A stretch of 64,000 bases of DNA from Protopterus annectens (taxonomy: Eukaryota; Chordata; Ceratodontiformes; Protopteridae): contig NC_056740.1 of assembly GCF_019279795.1 (NCBI RefSeq), positions 231,465,797 through 231,529,796 of the forward strand, written 5' to 3'. The translations under genes were made by a program, and so were the position numbers. Below are positions 45,054 to 55,029 of this stretch, in pieces (within the stretch, counting starts at the first letter, position 1; each line of letters opens with the position of its first letter). The notes beneath the pieces were generated by a model, which had not been told where the DNA came from, searched no databases, and was given only the letters and a program-made list of their open reading frames with translations.

Positions 45054-46076
45054 CCAGGCTTCCCTCAATATCTCGGTCAGTCCGAGATATTTTGATAGCC
45101 TCTCGTAAATCCTCTACCCGGAAGATTTATACTAGCAAGTGGAAACGTTTTTCCCTTTGGGCATCATCGAAAAACATAGATCCTTTTACTGCACCTATCC
45201 AGTCTATTTTAGACTTTCTAGCAGAACTCTTTCTTTTAGGATCTTCTGCATCAACCATTAGAGTTTAATTGGCTGCCATATCAAATTTTCATGTTGGTGT
45301 CTCAGAATCCAGCATCATGGCTCACAAACTCTGTAAAGCCTTCTTAAGGGGTGTATTTCTTCTCAAACCTCCAATCAAAGACCCTCCGCCTCAATGGGAT
45401 TTGAACTTGGTTCTGGCATCTTTAATTCTTCCCCTTTGAACCCGGCTTCATGTTCTCTGAAGTTGCTTTCTTGGAAGACACTTTTTCTGGTAGCTATAAC
45501 TTCAGCGAAAAGAGTATCTGAACTCCATGCTCTGTGCAGTCGTCCCCCTTACTTAGTTTTTCACAAAGACAGGGTATCCCTCCGGACTAATCCATCCTTT
45601 TTACCTAAAATTTCTTCTCAAATTAACCTAAACCAAGTTATTGATCTCCCCGTTTTTTCCCCTAACTATTCAAATAGGTCAGAGCAAAAGCTGCATTTTT
45701 GGATGTTCATCGCCAACTGAGATATTACTTAGACAGGACTAAACAATTCAGGAAATCTGATCTATTGTTTCTGTCATATGCAGAAGGTAGATTGGGCCTT
45801 CCAGTCACTAAAGTATCCCTTTCTAGATGGCTCACGTCTACAATTACTTTCATCTATGAGATCAGACATCAAAACTACCCTCAAGACCTAGAGCTCATTC
45901 AACTAGGGCATTAGCTACATCCATAGCCTTTCAGGACAGGTTGCCAATAGATTCAATTTGTGCAGCAGCCACCTGGGCTTCTCCTCATACATTCATTTCA
46001 CATTACAAATTGGACATGGTTTCCAGAAGCCGTGCCAATTTTGGTTCCACTGTTCTCAAGAGTCTGTTCCGATAGG
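45040..46076 (+). pseudogene. DIRS tyrosine recombinase (A2), several frameshifts
   Basis: SRSVRDILIASRKSSTRKIY and the core-binding part (SILDFLAELFLLGSSASTIR) end at a TAA at 45266-45268. The catalytic part resumes in other frames: ITSAKRVSELHAL (Arg I), RQLRYYLDRTKQFRKSDLLF, then AHSTRALATS (H-x-x-R intact, about 45895-45906) and FISHYKLDMVS (Tyr intact, about 46002), ending at TAG near 46074. About four frame changes. Confidence 0.83.
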
Positions 46077-46106
46077 CCACCCGGGATAAGGTGCTAAGGA
46101 CGCGGT

Positions 46107-46205
46107 CCCATCCAGCAAGAATGAAGGCGAGATTGACAACTTAACATTAAGAAGTTATGTACCTACCATAACGTTCCATGTTAGTTGTCTTCTCGCCTTC
46201 TTTCT
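46107..46205 (+). repeat. Internal complementary region of DIRS A2
   Basis: 46107-46147 is the reverse complement of 40451-40491. 46148-46205 complements 46530-46589. Confidence 0.93.
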
Positions 46206-46399
46206 GCCCTCCCTCCTTCCCCCAAGCCTGGACAGACCGACCAGAATTCTTTTGTGTTTCTTCTTCCGAAATTTGTTACTCCCACACTTTCTCCCACCAC
46301 TTCTATCTTTACTGAGGTCTGCCTTTTCTTTACGCAGACTGTTTGAGGTGGGTTTCCCTACTCCATTCTATGGAGACTAGGATTGCTTGGTATAGCTAT

Positions 46400-46589
46400 C
46401 AAACGAGATCTGGGTAGTTACCGCCTAGCATTGTGGGATATAGGGGAGCCTCGAGCCGGTGGAATTAGCTCTCGAGCTTTAGTATTGGCCGAGTCGGAGC
46501 CGAGGATCGGCTCCGAACCCGTCCAGCAAGAAAGAAGGCAAGAAGAAGACAACTAACATGGAACGTTATGGTAGGTACATAACTTCTTA
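46400..46589 (+). repeat. Right ITR of DIRS A2, with 30-base extension
   Basis: Inverse of the left ITR plus the terminal extension holding TTATGGTAGGT (46566-46576). Confidence 0.9.
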
Positions 46590-46934
46590 TTTTTAAACAA
46601 TATACATTTTAATAAACGTGTTCAACATATTTTTATACTTCAGTATACATGGTATGTATTATAATGGTTTTGTGTGGTTTTTGTTACATGTGCAAAATAC
46701 TAAAGTTTTAATCAGCACATTTTATCAAGCTTTTATAAGTTTCTTATTGGACAATTAAGTTTGGATTAAGTATAAAAAGGCATACAATTGGTTTTTATGC
46801 ATTTCTGAGGAAGACTTTGGTTACCAGGGTCGAAAACGTATGTGACTTGTTGCGTTAACCTTGTCTGTTTGAATAAAGCACCTTTCTTGAGTTTCCGACC
46901 TTTATTTGGAACTCCCCAACAAGCTTCGTTTTTG
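46590..46934 (+). repeat. PLE right terminal repeat, second part, with hammerhead-like core
   Basis: Continues 40370-40450. Contains CTGAGGA (46805-46811), a hairpin GACTTTGG-TTA-CCAGGGTC (46813-46831) and GAAA (46832-46835), followed by a AATAAA at 46871. Hammerhead ribozymes are reported in PLE terminal repeats. The core letters fit, but one extra A precedes the hairpin and I cannot place a clean cleavage site. Confidence 0.6.
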
Positions 46935-46950
46935 CTTTTACAAACCTTAA
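46935..46950. repeat. Target-site duplication of the PLE (right)
   Basis: CTTTTACAAACCTTAA, identical to 37859-37874. CR1 coding resumes directly after it. Confidence 0.9.
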
Positions 46951-47685
46951 CTGGGTGGGGTCCAGAGTTTGGAGACTACCAATGTCTTTGTTTATAAGTT
47001 CCACGATGATACGTTCCATGGCCTTGCAGACCTGGCTCGTCAGGCTAATGGGAAGTAGTTCCTGGGGTCCGTGGTGGATCTCCCTTTGTGGAGTGGGATA
47101 ACTATCGCTGTGCACCATTCAATGGGCACAAAGCCTGAGGTGAGGCTATGATTGAACATGGTACTTAAGTGGGGTGCCAGTTCATTCTGTAGTTCGTGTA
47201 GAACGCAGCCTGTTGTCAGGTCCCATGGATGCTGTGTTCTTGGCTTTGGAAAGTGTGTTTTTTTTTATCTGTGCAGCCGTAATTACAGGAACTTTGCGTT
47301 CTTCTGGTATAGAGCTGGGCCATTTAGGGGATGAGAGGGGGGGTAAAGTTAGCACTGAATCTGCCAGGATGTTGGCAATATCAGTTGATTCTGTATATTT
47401 AGTGCCATTGTGTTGTAACTCAGCAGATCTGAGTGTTGCCATTGAGATTCTTGACATAGCTATAGAATACTTTGTAGGTTGTCTTTAGAAACAGTGGCAA
47501 TTTTTTCGTAACTAGCTTTGGAGGATTTTATGAGGGATCTCAGCTTCTTACTGAGGCTGAGCAAGGGAGTTCCTCCAATCATGGGATTTTACTCTTTTGC
47601 AGCAGCTGTTTTCTTCTGTTGTAGAGTTTGTTTATGGCAGGGGACCACCAGATTGGCTTCCTATTTTTGGAGGATAGCATCTTGG
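46935..47685 (-). pseudogene. CR1 LINE middle piece: ORF2 linker and RT N-terminus
   Basis: Minus strand, homologous to about 62507-63260 of the second CR1. 47182-47457 reads ...YTESTDIANILADSVLTLPP and KVPVITAAQIKKNTLSKAKN with TASMGPDNR. 46855-47118 reads MVHSDSYPTPQREIHHGPQE, SLTSQVCKAMERIIVELINK and DIGSLQTLDPTQLRFVK. It continues in frame-shifted form into 37874 once the PLE is removed. Confidence 0.83.
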
Positions 47686-47869
47686 ATGTTCTTCTTGTTT
47701 CACTTTTGCAGTCATCACATTTGGATTATCTGCCTACAGGTATCCCTCAGCCGGCCTGAATACCAGAGTCTTCGGATTTCTGCATCTGATGCTGTCGCTT
47801 CTTCCATGACGTCAGGTTGTCAGGGCTATAAAACATGCAGCCAACGCCATTACATCAGTCTTTCTTGCC
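47686..47869 (+). repeat. Left ITR of DIRS D with CRE-like site and TATA box
   Basis: Contains TGACGTCA (47807-47814) and TATAAAAC (47827-47834), 12 bases apart as in B and C. Confidence 0.88.
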
Positions 47870-48004
47870 GTGCAGTGTCTGAAGCAGAAGCAGTTCGCAA
47901 GTGCCCGTCGGCAGACTCCTGAAATTTTCGTTTTTGAGTTTCACACCTGAAGTTTTCAAAAAGATAAGTACTCTGTCGGGGATCCTTTTTTCTTGCTCTA
48001 ACCT

Positions 48005-49670
48005 ATGTCAGAAAAAATTAACAATTGTCTTGCCTGTGGAAAGCAAATACCTCCTAGAGATTTTCATTCTTACTGTGTCACCTGTTTAGGCAGAGAACAC
48101 GATCTCCCTCTGTCGGTTTTGTGCCTTGTTCAACGCCCGAACTATTCACCGTCGGGCTATTTTTGTAGCTAAATACTTTCGTTCTCAATCTCTGTACTCC
48201 AAAATGGCTTTGTTAAGCAATCCCAACTGCCAATCTTCCAAAAAAATGTAAGGGTAAAGACAGAGACGGACCACATAGGTCTAAAACTGCCGACGCTTCT
48301 GTTAAGCTAGTCGCCAGTCTGCCAGTACTCAGTGAGGTGCTTTCGCAGCCCCTGATACCCGCTACTACAGATTCACAGGCCTCTACTGAGACCCATTCGG
48401 AGTCTGGTATGCCGCAAGATGCTTCTTCGACTATGGAACCTGCGGATGTCTCTAATTTGGATGGGTCCGGAGCCGCTGTGCAGGCACTGGCTTCTGAGGG
48501 TGTGTTTAGGCCTACCGATTTTCATATTAAACCGACTACTTCATTTTGAGCTAAGAATACTGAATTTCTCAGACCTAAAGCTTGCACTACGCCTAGAAAA
48601 CAGACTACCAAAGCACATTCTCAGGCCCATATGCCTCAAAAACAAATGATTAGAATGGCTGAAGACCTTATTACCTTAATTAGGGGAAGCCAGCCTTCCC
48701 CCTCTGAGACCTAGAACTGATTTTCTTTCCGATTCTTCTGATCAGGAATCTGATATCTCTGTTCCTTCTGACCACCAGGATTTACCCTTATCTACTTATG
48801 AAGATTCTGATGCAGAGGATTCCATTCCCTCTGCTTCCCCTCCAGAAGATTTTTCGTTTGGTGAAACCTTGCATTCCCTTAGGGAGCATTTCCGCTGGGA
48901 AAGCCAGGACTATTCTCAGTCCAAAAAGAGACTTGGGGAATTTTTAAACCTGCCTGAACACAGGCCTCTAGCTATCCCTCCTGTTCTGGAGATTGTAGAT
49001 GATGTTTTCTTGGAATCTAGCCTTACCCCAGACACTTTGCCTGCAGCTCCCAGGAAACCTGACAGGTACTACAGAGTACCTTACTCTCACAAATTCCTCT
49101 TCAAGAATCCTACTGCAGATCCAGAGACCATTTCCCAAGAACCAAAACGCAAACTGCCAAAAATCCTACCCTTTCTGATAGGGACTCTAGAGCTTTAGAC
49201 AGATGGGCTAAGGATGTATACACTTCTGCTACTTTGGCCATTAGGGCTTTAAATTGCCAGTTTCATATGTTCAAGTATCAGCAGCGTATTATGGGATTAA
49301 TTAAACAGAAAATGATATTGATTCATGACTGTGCTGAACACAAAGATTTACAAGAGTTAATGCATTCTGCTGTCCAAGTTGGTAAACATACTTTGCAATG
49401 TGGTTTTGATGCTTTAGAAGCATCTTGCAGGGCTGCTGTCACTGGGTCTGTACTTAGAAGGCATGCTTGGCTTAAGGAACAAAACTTGCCATATCCTGTT
49501 AAAGCTAAATTACTGGATGCACCCTTAAACCAAGAGTGCCTTTTTGGCAACAAAGCAGAAGTCGTCCTCAAAAGGATGGAGGAAAAAGCTAAATGTATGC
49601 AAACTGTTAAAGATTTCTTACAAGTACAGCCACCTAGATTCAGTAGGCATTGGCCTTCAAAGAACTTTCC
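48005..49670 (+). pseudogene. DIRS gag-like ORF1 (D), broken
   Basis: ATG at 48005 (MSEKINNCLACGKQIPPRDFH...). The Cys/His motif CLAC...HSYCVTCLGREHDLPLCRFC is complete only with a frame change near 48105. The conserved KMAEDLITLIRGS-like motif, DSDAEDSIPSASPPEDFSFG and HSLREHFRWES follow. The C-terminal domain (VGKHTLQCGFDALEASCRAA, LRRHAWLKEQ) lies in the 49234 frame, which then runs on into pol. Confidence 0.83.
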
Positions 49671-51695
49671 AGGCCTTCTCAGACCAAATCCAGGAGCAGC
49701 AGACCACCAAGACTTTAGTCTCAAGCTATGCACAGATCTAAGCAGTAGGGGGCTCCCACTTCCAAAGCAGGCAGTAGTAAGCTACCCCTCTATGGAAAAA
49801 TGGCATAATGACTTATCCTCAACTCTTCCAAGCTTTGCTCATCTACTTTCTCCCTTAAGAGGAAAGCTCGCCCTGCATGTAAAATACTGGGAACTCATTA
49901 CACAAGACAAAAGGGTTTTAAACATAGTCTCCCTAGGATACAGATTCCACTTCCACTCAACTTCCGACCCCAAGGGGATGGCCAGACCTCCCCCCAAACC
50001 ATTGGGGGGAGGCCCAAAAACAAGTGCTCTCTCTCTCTTCAGTATCAGGGCTATTCAGCCTGTCCCAGCAGAACAGAGGGGACAAGGTTTTATTCAAGAC
50101 TGTTCTGGTTCCCAGAAAAGAAAACTCTGGCATCCTATCCTGGACCTGTCTATTCTCAACACCTTTCTGCTGGTACCAAAATTCAAAATGCTAACTCTTC
50201 AACAGCTTCTTCCTATGCTAACCAAGGATGGCTGGCTGGCAACCCTAGACTTAAAAGAAGTTTACCTGCACATCCCAATAAGGGAATCCTGCAGAAAATA
50301 CCTGTGCTTCAGGGCAGGCTCCATGCACTATCAGTTCTCTTCACTTCCCTTTGGCTTATCTACTGCACCCATGGAATTCACAAAGTGCCTAGCTCCAGCC
50401 ATTGCATTTTGCAGGTAGAGAAATATTCAGATTTCCCCATACTTGGACGATTGCCTGATACAGGCAGAGAGTCAGGACTTGCTATTACACCTGGCATTTG
50501 TAAAGAGACTTCTAACTTCACTGGGGTACACCATCAAAGAGAAGAAATCACACCTATTACCCTGCCAACAGATTGTATTCCTGGGAGCAAGCTTGAACAC
50601 AACTTCCCAGATGGCATTCCTCACTCCAGAGAAACAAGTTTATTTGACAACCTATTTCAAACTACTGGCCACAAAAATAATCTGCAGAGAAAGTCGTGCA
50701 AGCTCTGGGGTTCATGGCCGCTTGCATTCTGTTAATTCCATATGCACGACTGCATATGAGAAAACTTCAATGGTATCTAAAAGGTCTATGGTGTCAACAT
50801 TCTCAGGACCTGGAAACAATGATTCCTACCATTCCTTGTCTAAGGGCAGAGTTCCTTTGGTGGACAGAGGCCTGCTACCACAACAAGGGACTCCCTTTCA
50901 CTCTACCCCCTGCTACCCAAACCCTAACAGATGTATCAGACTATGCATGGGGGGCTCACATGGCAGGGCAGTGCATTCAGGGCAAATGGAACCCAAAACA
51001 GATGCACCTGCATATCATTCAAAAAGAAATGTTAGCTGCACAGCTCTAACAGCCTTTAAAGACCTTATTATTCCAGGACAACTATTGGTAAAGATAAACA
51101 ACACCACAGTTATGGTGTACATAAACAAGCAGGGGGGTACCCATTCCTACCCACTGTGCAGACCAGCCATGGCCCTGTGGAGCACAGCCTTGAGCTACCA
51201 AGTGAACCTACAAGCTCAATTCCTGCCAGGGAAACTAAATTCACTGGCAGACGACTTAAGCAGAGATCTCATGGACCCACACGAATGGAAACTGGAACCC
51301 AAAATATTCAAGCTCTTGAGGAACAAATGGGGGACACCAGAGGTAGACCTATTTGCCTCCCTCAGAACTACCAGTTGAACAACTTCTGCACCAGAACTCC
51401 CCACAGTCATGCTTGGAAAGTGGATGCCCTGTCCTTTACCTGGGAAAGCCTCTTGGTTTATGCCTTTCCCCCTCTCCTCTCGAAGGTTCTACTAAAGATC
51501 AAACAGGGCAAGCCAAGGACAATACTGATTGCACCAGACTGGCCACGCCAACACTGGTACCCCCTTTTGCGCAGTCTGACAGTGCTGAAACCATGGCACC
51601 TGCCTCAGACCCCTTACCGGCTGTCCCAGCAGGCGGGCCAGATTCTGCACACTCAGCTTCAAACCCTAAACCTTGCAGCCTGGCTAATTCCCTGA
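49670..51695 (+). pseudogene. DIRS pol (D): RT, RNase H and methyltransferase-like region
   Basis: The frame from gag (49234) continues without a stop through LSPLRGKLALHVKYW, LDLKEVYLHIPI and FSSLPFGLSTAPMEFTKC to 50418. After a frame change the active site YLDD (50440-50451) is intact. RNase H: TLTDVSDYAWGAHMAGQ, where one residue of B's ITTDASDYAW box is lost, and KINNTTVMVYINKQGG, where Asp has become Asn and Trp Val. The methyltransferase-like part (51360-51695: VDALSFTWESLLVYAFPP, LIAPDWPRQHWYPLL) follows. Confidence 0.83.
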
Positions 51696-52737
51696 GCTCA
51701 CCTCTAGCAACCCTCAGTAAGCAGGTGCTGGATGTCATTCTTGAGGCAAGGAGGCCTAGTACTGGAAAACCTATTCAGAAAAGTGGAAAAGATACTGTTC
51801 CTGGTGCCAGGCTCTGAGGATGGGCACAACGGTGCCCAGCTTACCTCAGCTTCTAGATTATTTAACAGAAATGCTCCACAAGGGCCTATCTTTCTCTTCA
51901 ATTAAGGTTAATGCCTCTGCCATATCAGCACATTATAATACTAAGCCACCCGTCTTCTCTCATCCCACTGCTAAAACAATTCCTTAGAGGGGCCGAAAAT
52001 GTAAGACCCCCCGCCAGGAGACCTCCCACTCCAGCCTGGGACCTTAACTTTGTATTGGAAAAACTCACTCTTCACCCCTTTGAATCAGCTGCTACAGCAG
52101 AGTTGAAATTCCTTTTGTGGAAAACAGCTTTACTTCTAGCCATCACTTCAGCAAGAAGAGTGTCTGAACTGCAGGCCCTCATGGCAGTGGAACCCTTCAT
52201 TATCTTCCATGCGGACAGGGTTTCCCTCAGGACTAATCCATCCTTTATGTCCAAGGTGGTGTCTAGTGTGGCTCTAAACCAATCCATTAATTTGCCTACC
52301 TTTTTCCCTAATCCTTAGAATAAAGGGAAATGATACTGCATCATCTGGATGTACACAGACAGCTTAGATTCTGTTTGGACAGGACTAAGCCTCTCAGAAA
52401 CTCTGACCAGCTGCTAGTTAGCTTTGCTGCAGGGGCAGAGGGGAAGGTCATTTCAAAGCAAACCATTTCCAAATGGACAGCACATTGCATCCATTTCTGC
52501 TACAAACACCATGGAAAACCTACCCCACAGGGGATAAGAACGCATTCCACCAGGGCTGGATCTACCTCTACTGCATTTCTCAGAGGAGTCCCTACCAGGG
52601 ACATCCTGGAAGCTGCAACCTGGAGCTCTGTACATACTTTCACCAAGCATTACCACCTGCCTATCTTTTCTAAATCCAGAGCTGGATTTGCCACAGCAGT
52701 CTTACAGTGCCTGATTGCTAGCCCTTATGCTCTTTAA
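51690..52737 (+). pseudogene. DIRS tyrosine recombinase (D), frameshifted
   Basis: KQVLDVILEARRPSTGKPIQ has lost the Arg of RRPSTRK. The catalytic part runs 51911-52318 (TSARRVSELQAL, Arg I) with a TAG at 52316-52318. The last part, 52330-52737, has RTHSTRAGSTS (H-x-x-R intact) and FTKHYHLP (Tyr intact). Confidence 0.83.
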
Positions 52738-52768
52738 CTACCTCCACCCTTCCTTAGTTTTGGGAATC

Positions 52769-52870
52769 AACCCAAATGTGATGACTGCAACAGTAAAACA
52801 CAAAGAACATAGTACAGTTGTGTACACTAACCATAAATGTAGATGTTTGAGTGTATTTCACTGTTGCAGC
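52769..52870 (+). repeat. Internal complementary region of DIRS D
   Basis: 52769-52810 complements the left end (from 47686). 52811-52870 complements the right end (to 53230). Junction AACAT|AGTACAG. Confidence 0.9.
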
Positions 52871-53014
52871 CTTGGTTATCCTCCCTCCAGTCTCCTGACT
52901 TCTCTTGACTTTTACCTTTCCTTCTTGTTTGGCATACATTATAATGTGTATTTGCTTTTTGCTGGGGGTGTTCCATGCCATATGCTTCCTATTGTGGGGG
53001 CACCTGACATCTGG

Positions 53015-53230
53015 GGCAAGAAAAACTCATGTAATGGTCTCAGCTGCATGTTTTATACCCCTGACAACCTGAAGTCATGGAAGAAGCTACAGTATCCAAC
53101 GCAGAAATCCGAAGACTGTGGTATTCAGGCCGGCTGAGGGCTACCTGCAGGCAGATAACCCAAATGTGATTACTGCAACAATGAATACACTCTAACATCT
53201 ACATTTATGGTAAGTGAACACAACTGTACT
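53015..53230 (+). repeat. Right ITR of DIRS D, with terminal extension
   Basis: Inverse of 47686-47869. The CRE-like site is mutated to TGAAGTCA (53070-53077). The extension has TTATGGTAAGT (53215-53225). Confidence 0.88.
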
Positions 53231-54070
53231 TTCTGTTAGGGATAGCATGATCCATGCACTCGTGTAAGTGCTTATAAAGTGCATTTCTGTAGGATTCAGC
53301 AGTCGTACCTCTGTTGTCCGTCTGCATGGGTGTCGTGAAGTTTGCTACTTCTGTCTTAAGAAGCGTGAAGTTGGCTTTGGAGAAATTTTTTACGGTGGTT
53401 TCCCTAATGGGGGTGGGGCGGGATGTGGATGTCTAGGGTGATTAGCTTGTGGTCAGATCTGACCAACGAGGAATTGACCTCTGGTGTGGAACCGGTCGCC
53501 CATGTTGGTAATGACCAGGTCTAGGATATTGCTGCCACTGGTGGGTGTGTGGATAAGTTGATCCAAGGTATTGGAATTTATGAATTCCAGAAAACGTTGA
53601 GCAAAAGAGTTGGTACATGAGTAGTTTTCCCAGTTAATAGTGGGGTAGTTGAAATCGCCCATTTTTAGGGTGTTAGGCTGTACCCTAATATTTTCCAGTG
53701 TATCAAGAAATGAGGAGTGGGAAGTCTGGGGCATGGTGGGGATATGTAGCAAGCTACAATTTGGATTGCGGTCTTGCCCAGAGTTAGTTGCACTTGGATA
53801 ATCTCTGATGCATTATGCTGAGAAACTAGCCTGGAGGTGTGGATATCCTTAAAGAATATGGACACGCCTCTGCCTTTAGTGTTTCAGTCCAGGTTAGGTA
53901 GCAGAAAGGTGTGATATGAATTATAGCCTGGTAATACAGGGGTGCTCTCAGGAGCCTTGAACCAGGTTTCTGTCACTGCACAGATGTCGATGTTCTCCAT
54001 TTTAAGGAGTGCATCAAGTGAGTGCATTTTGAGGTTTAGACTACTAGCATTACCCTCAGATTTTGCTTGC
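53231..54070 (-). pseudogene. CR1 LINE 5' piece: ORF2 endonuclease
   Basis: Minus strand: ICAVTETWFKAPESTPVLPG (about 53990), GVSIFFKDIHTSRLVSQHNA (53820-53880), KMGDFNYPTINWENYS, NSNTLDQLIHTPTSGSNILD and LVITNMGD. This is the AP-type endonuclease of CR1 elements, homologous to 61680-62330 of the second copy. Stops and a frame change near 53665-53750 break it. Confidence 0.82.
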
Positions 54071-55024
54071 TTGTACCTGTTACAGTGGTGAATTTGTCAT
54101 TTGAATATTGCTTAAAAAAGGCACTATAGGGGTGGGACGAGCCTTATCCAGTATCTGGAATCCCAAGGGCGACAGGTGCAGGCCATCTCTGGCAAAGCAT
54201 CGTGGTCTGTCGATCATGTCATCCCAGGCAGACAGATACTGGATCCTCTTAGAATGACACCAGAAGCTTAACCAATTGTTGAAGTCCATTATTTTGTCCT
54301 TGTACTGTGGTATCATTCTGGATGATGGCAGGATGCTACTCAGGGCTAGGGTCATATCTGCCTGGGCTACAAGATCGGAAATCTCTTCCATGTCTCTTCA
54401 TGTAGTCCAGGGAGGTATGTCTCAGGTCATTCACACCAACATAGACAATGACAGAGTCATATTTGTACTTGTTGTGGAGTGACTTGAGTGCGTGCGTTAT
54501 GTGGCGGATCCTGGCAGCTGACAGTAACTTTCTTCTTGTTTAGCCTGGCAAGTGGAACATCAGTGTGCCTGACTATAGAGTCACTTATGACTAGAGTGTT
54601 GAGCACATTGTTATGCCTTATGGGCTGTGGTTGGGTGGCACACTGAGTTTGTGGGCTATGTGTCATTTGGGTTGTGTTGGGGGGTGGAGGTTGCTTGCGT
54701 TTCTGCTTTGGAGGTCTCTGTTGCTTGAGCAGATTTTTATTGAGAGCCTCCGTGAATGTAGGTGTGTGTTTTGGGTTTCTATGGGTGTGTTTTGGTGGTG
54801 TAAGTTTTGAGGGACTATGTGATGAGTGTAGTGTGTTTTGAGGGACTATGTGATGAGTGTAGTGTGGTGCAAGTGTTTACCCACTTCTCTTGACTGTCTA
54901 GTCCAGTCTTTGGTGAAGAGAGCTTTGCTTCCAGTTTGGCTATATAAGTGCATATCTCGCAGGTTGTAGTGTTGGGTGGTAGGAAGAGAGGGTTGTCTTT
55001 GTACATTGTGTGCAATTGCTGCAT
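54070..55024 (-). pseudogene. CR1 ORF1 with SGNH-type esterase domain, broken
   Basis: N-terminal part 55024-54815: MQQLHTMYKDNPLFLPPNTT, then CEICTYIAKLEAKLSS. The esterase part follows: VISDSIVRHTDVPLARLNKK (54595 region, Gly of GDS altered but Ser present), YDSVIVYVGVNDLRHTSLDY (about 54420-54475, Gly-x-Asn-Asp), and CFARDGLHLSPLGFQILDKA (about 54140-54200, Asp-x-x-His). Together they supply the SGNH catalytic Ser, Gly, Asn and Asp/His blocks. Esterase domains of this type are known in ORF1 of CR1/L2-group LINEs and may act in membrane or RNP association. Three frames are involved. Confidence 0.78.
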
Positions 55025-55029
55025 TGCCC

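Larger units (their letters stand above)
40451..46589 (+). mobile_element. DIRS-type retrotransposon A2, structurally complete
   Basis: 6.1 kb, left ITR 40451-40609, gag, RT/RNase H, methyltransferase-like region, recombinase, ICR 46107-46205, right ITR 46400-46589. The ICR junction CTTAACAT|TAAGAAG defines the ends ATGTTAAG... and ...CTTCTTA exactly. It sits inside a PLE terminal repeat. The uninterrupted copy of that repeat (38230-38260, inverted) shows TTACAATACA joined directly to TTTTTAAACAAT, so no bases were duplicated or lost. All ORFs contain frameshifts. RT YLDD and the recombinase R/HxxR/Y residues are retained. Confidence 0.92.
37875..46934 (+). mobile_element. Penelope-like element inserted in CR1, itself holding DIRS A2
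   Basis: Flanked by a 16-base direct repeat CTTTTACAAACCTTAA (37859-37874 and 46935-46950) that occurs once in the reconstructed CR1. The element has an inverted terminal-repeat pair: the minus-oriented copy at about 37920-38330, and the plus-oriented copy at 40370-40450 joined to 46590-46933. RT and GIY-YIG coding lie between them. DIRS A2 (40451-46589) interrupts the right copy. Without A2 the PLE is about 2.9 kb and 5'-truncated in its ORF. Confidence 0.88.
47686..53230 (+). mobile_element. DIRS-type retrotransposon D inserted in CR1, structurally complete
   Basis: 5.5 kb, relative of B and C: left ITR 47686-47869, gag, pol, recombinase, ICR 52769-52870, right ITR 53015-53230. The CR1 sequence reads ...CATCTTGG before it and TTCTGTTAGGGATAGC after it. 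The second CR1, reverse complement around 62507, reads GTCTTGGTTTTGTTTGGG, so the insertion is exact, with neither duplication nor loss. Frames are broken throughout, but RT YLDD and recombinase HxxR and Tyr are retained. Confidence 0.92.
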
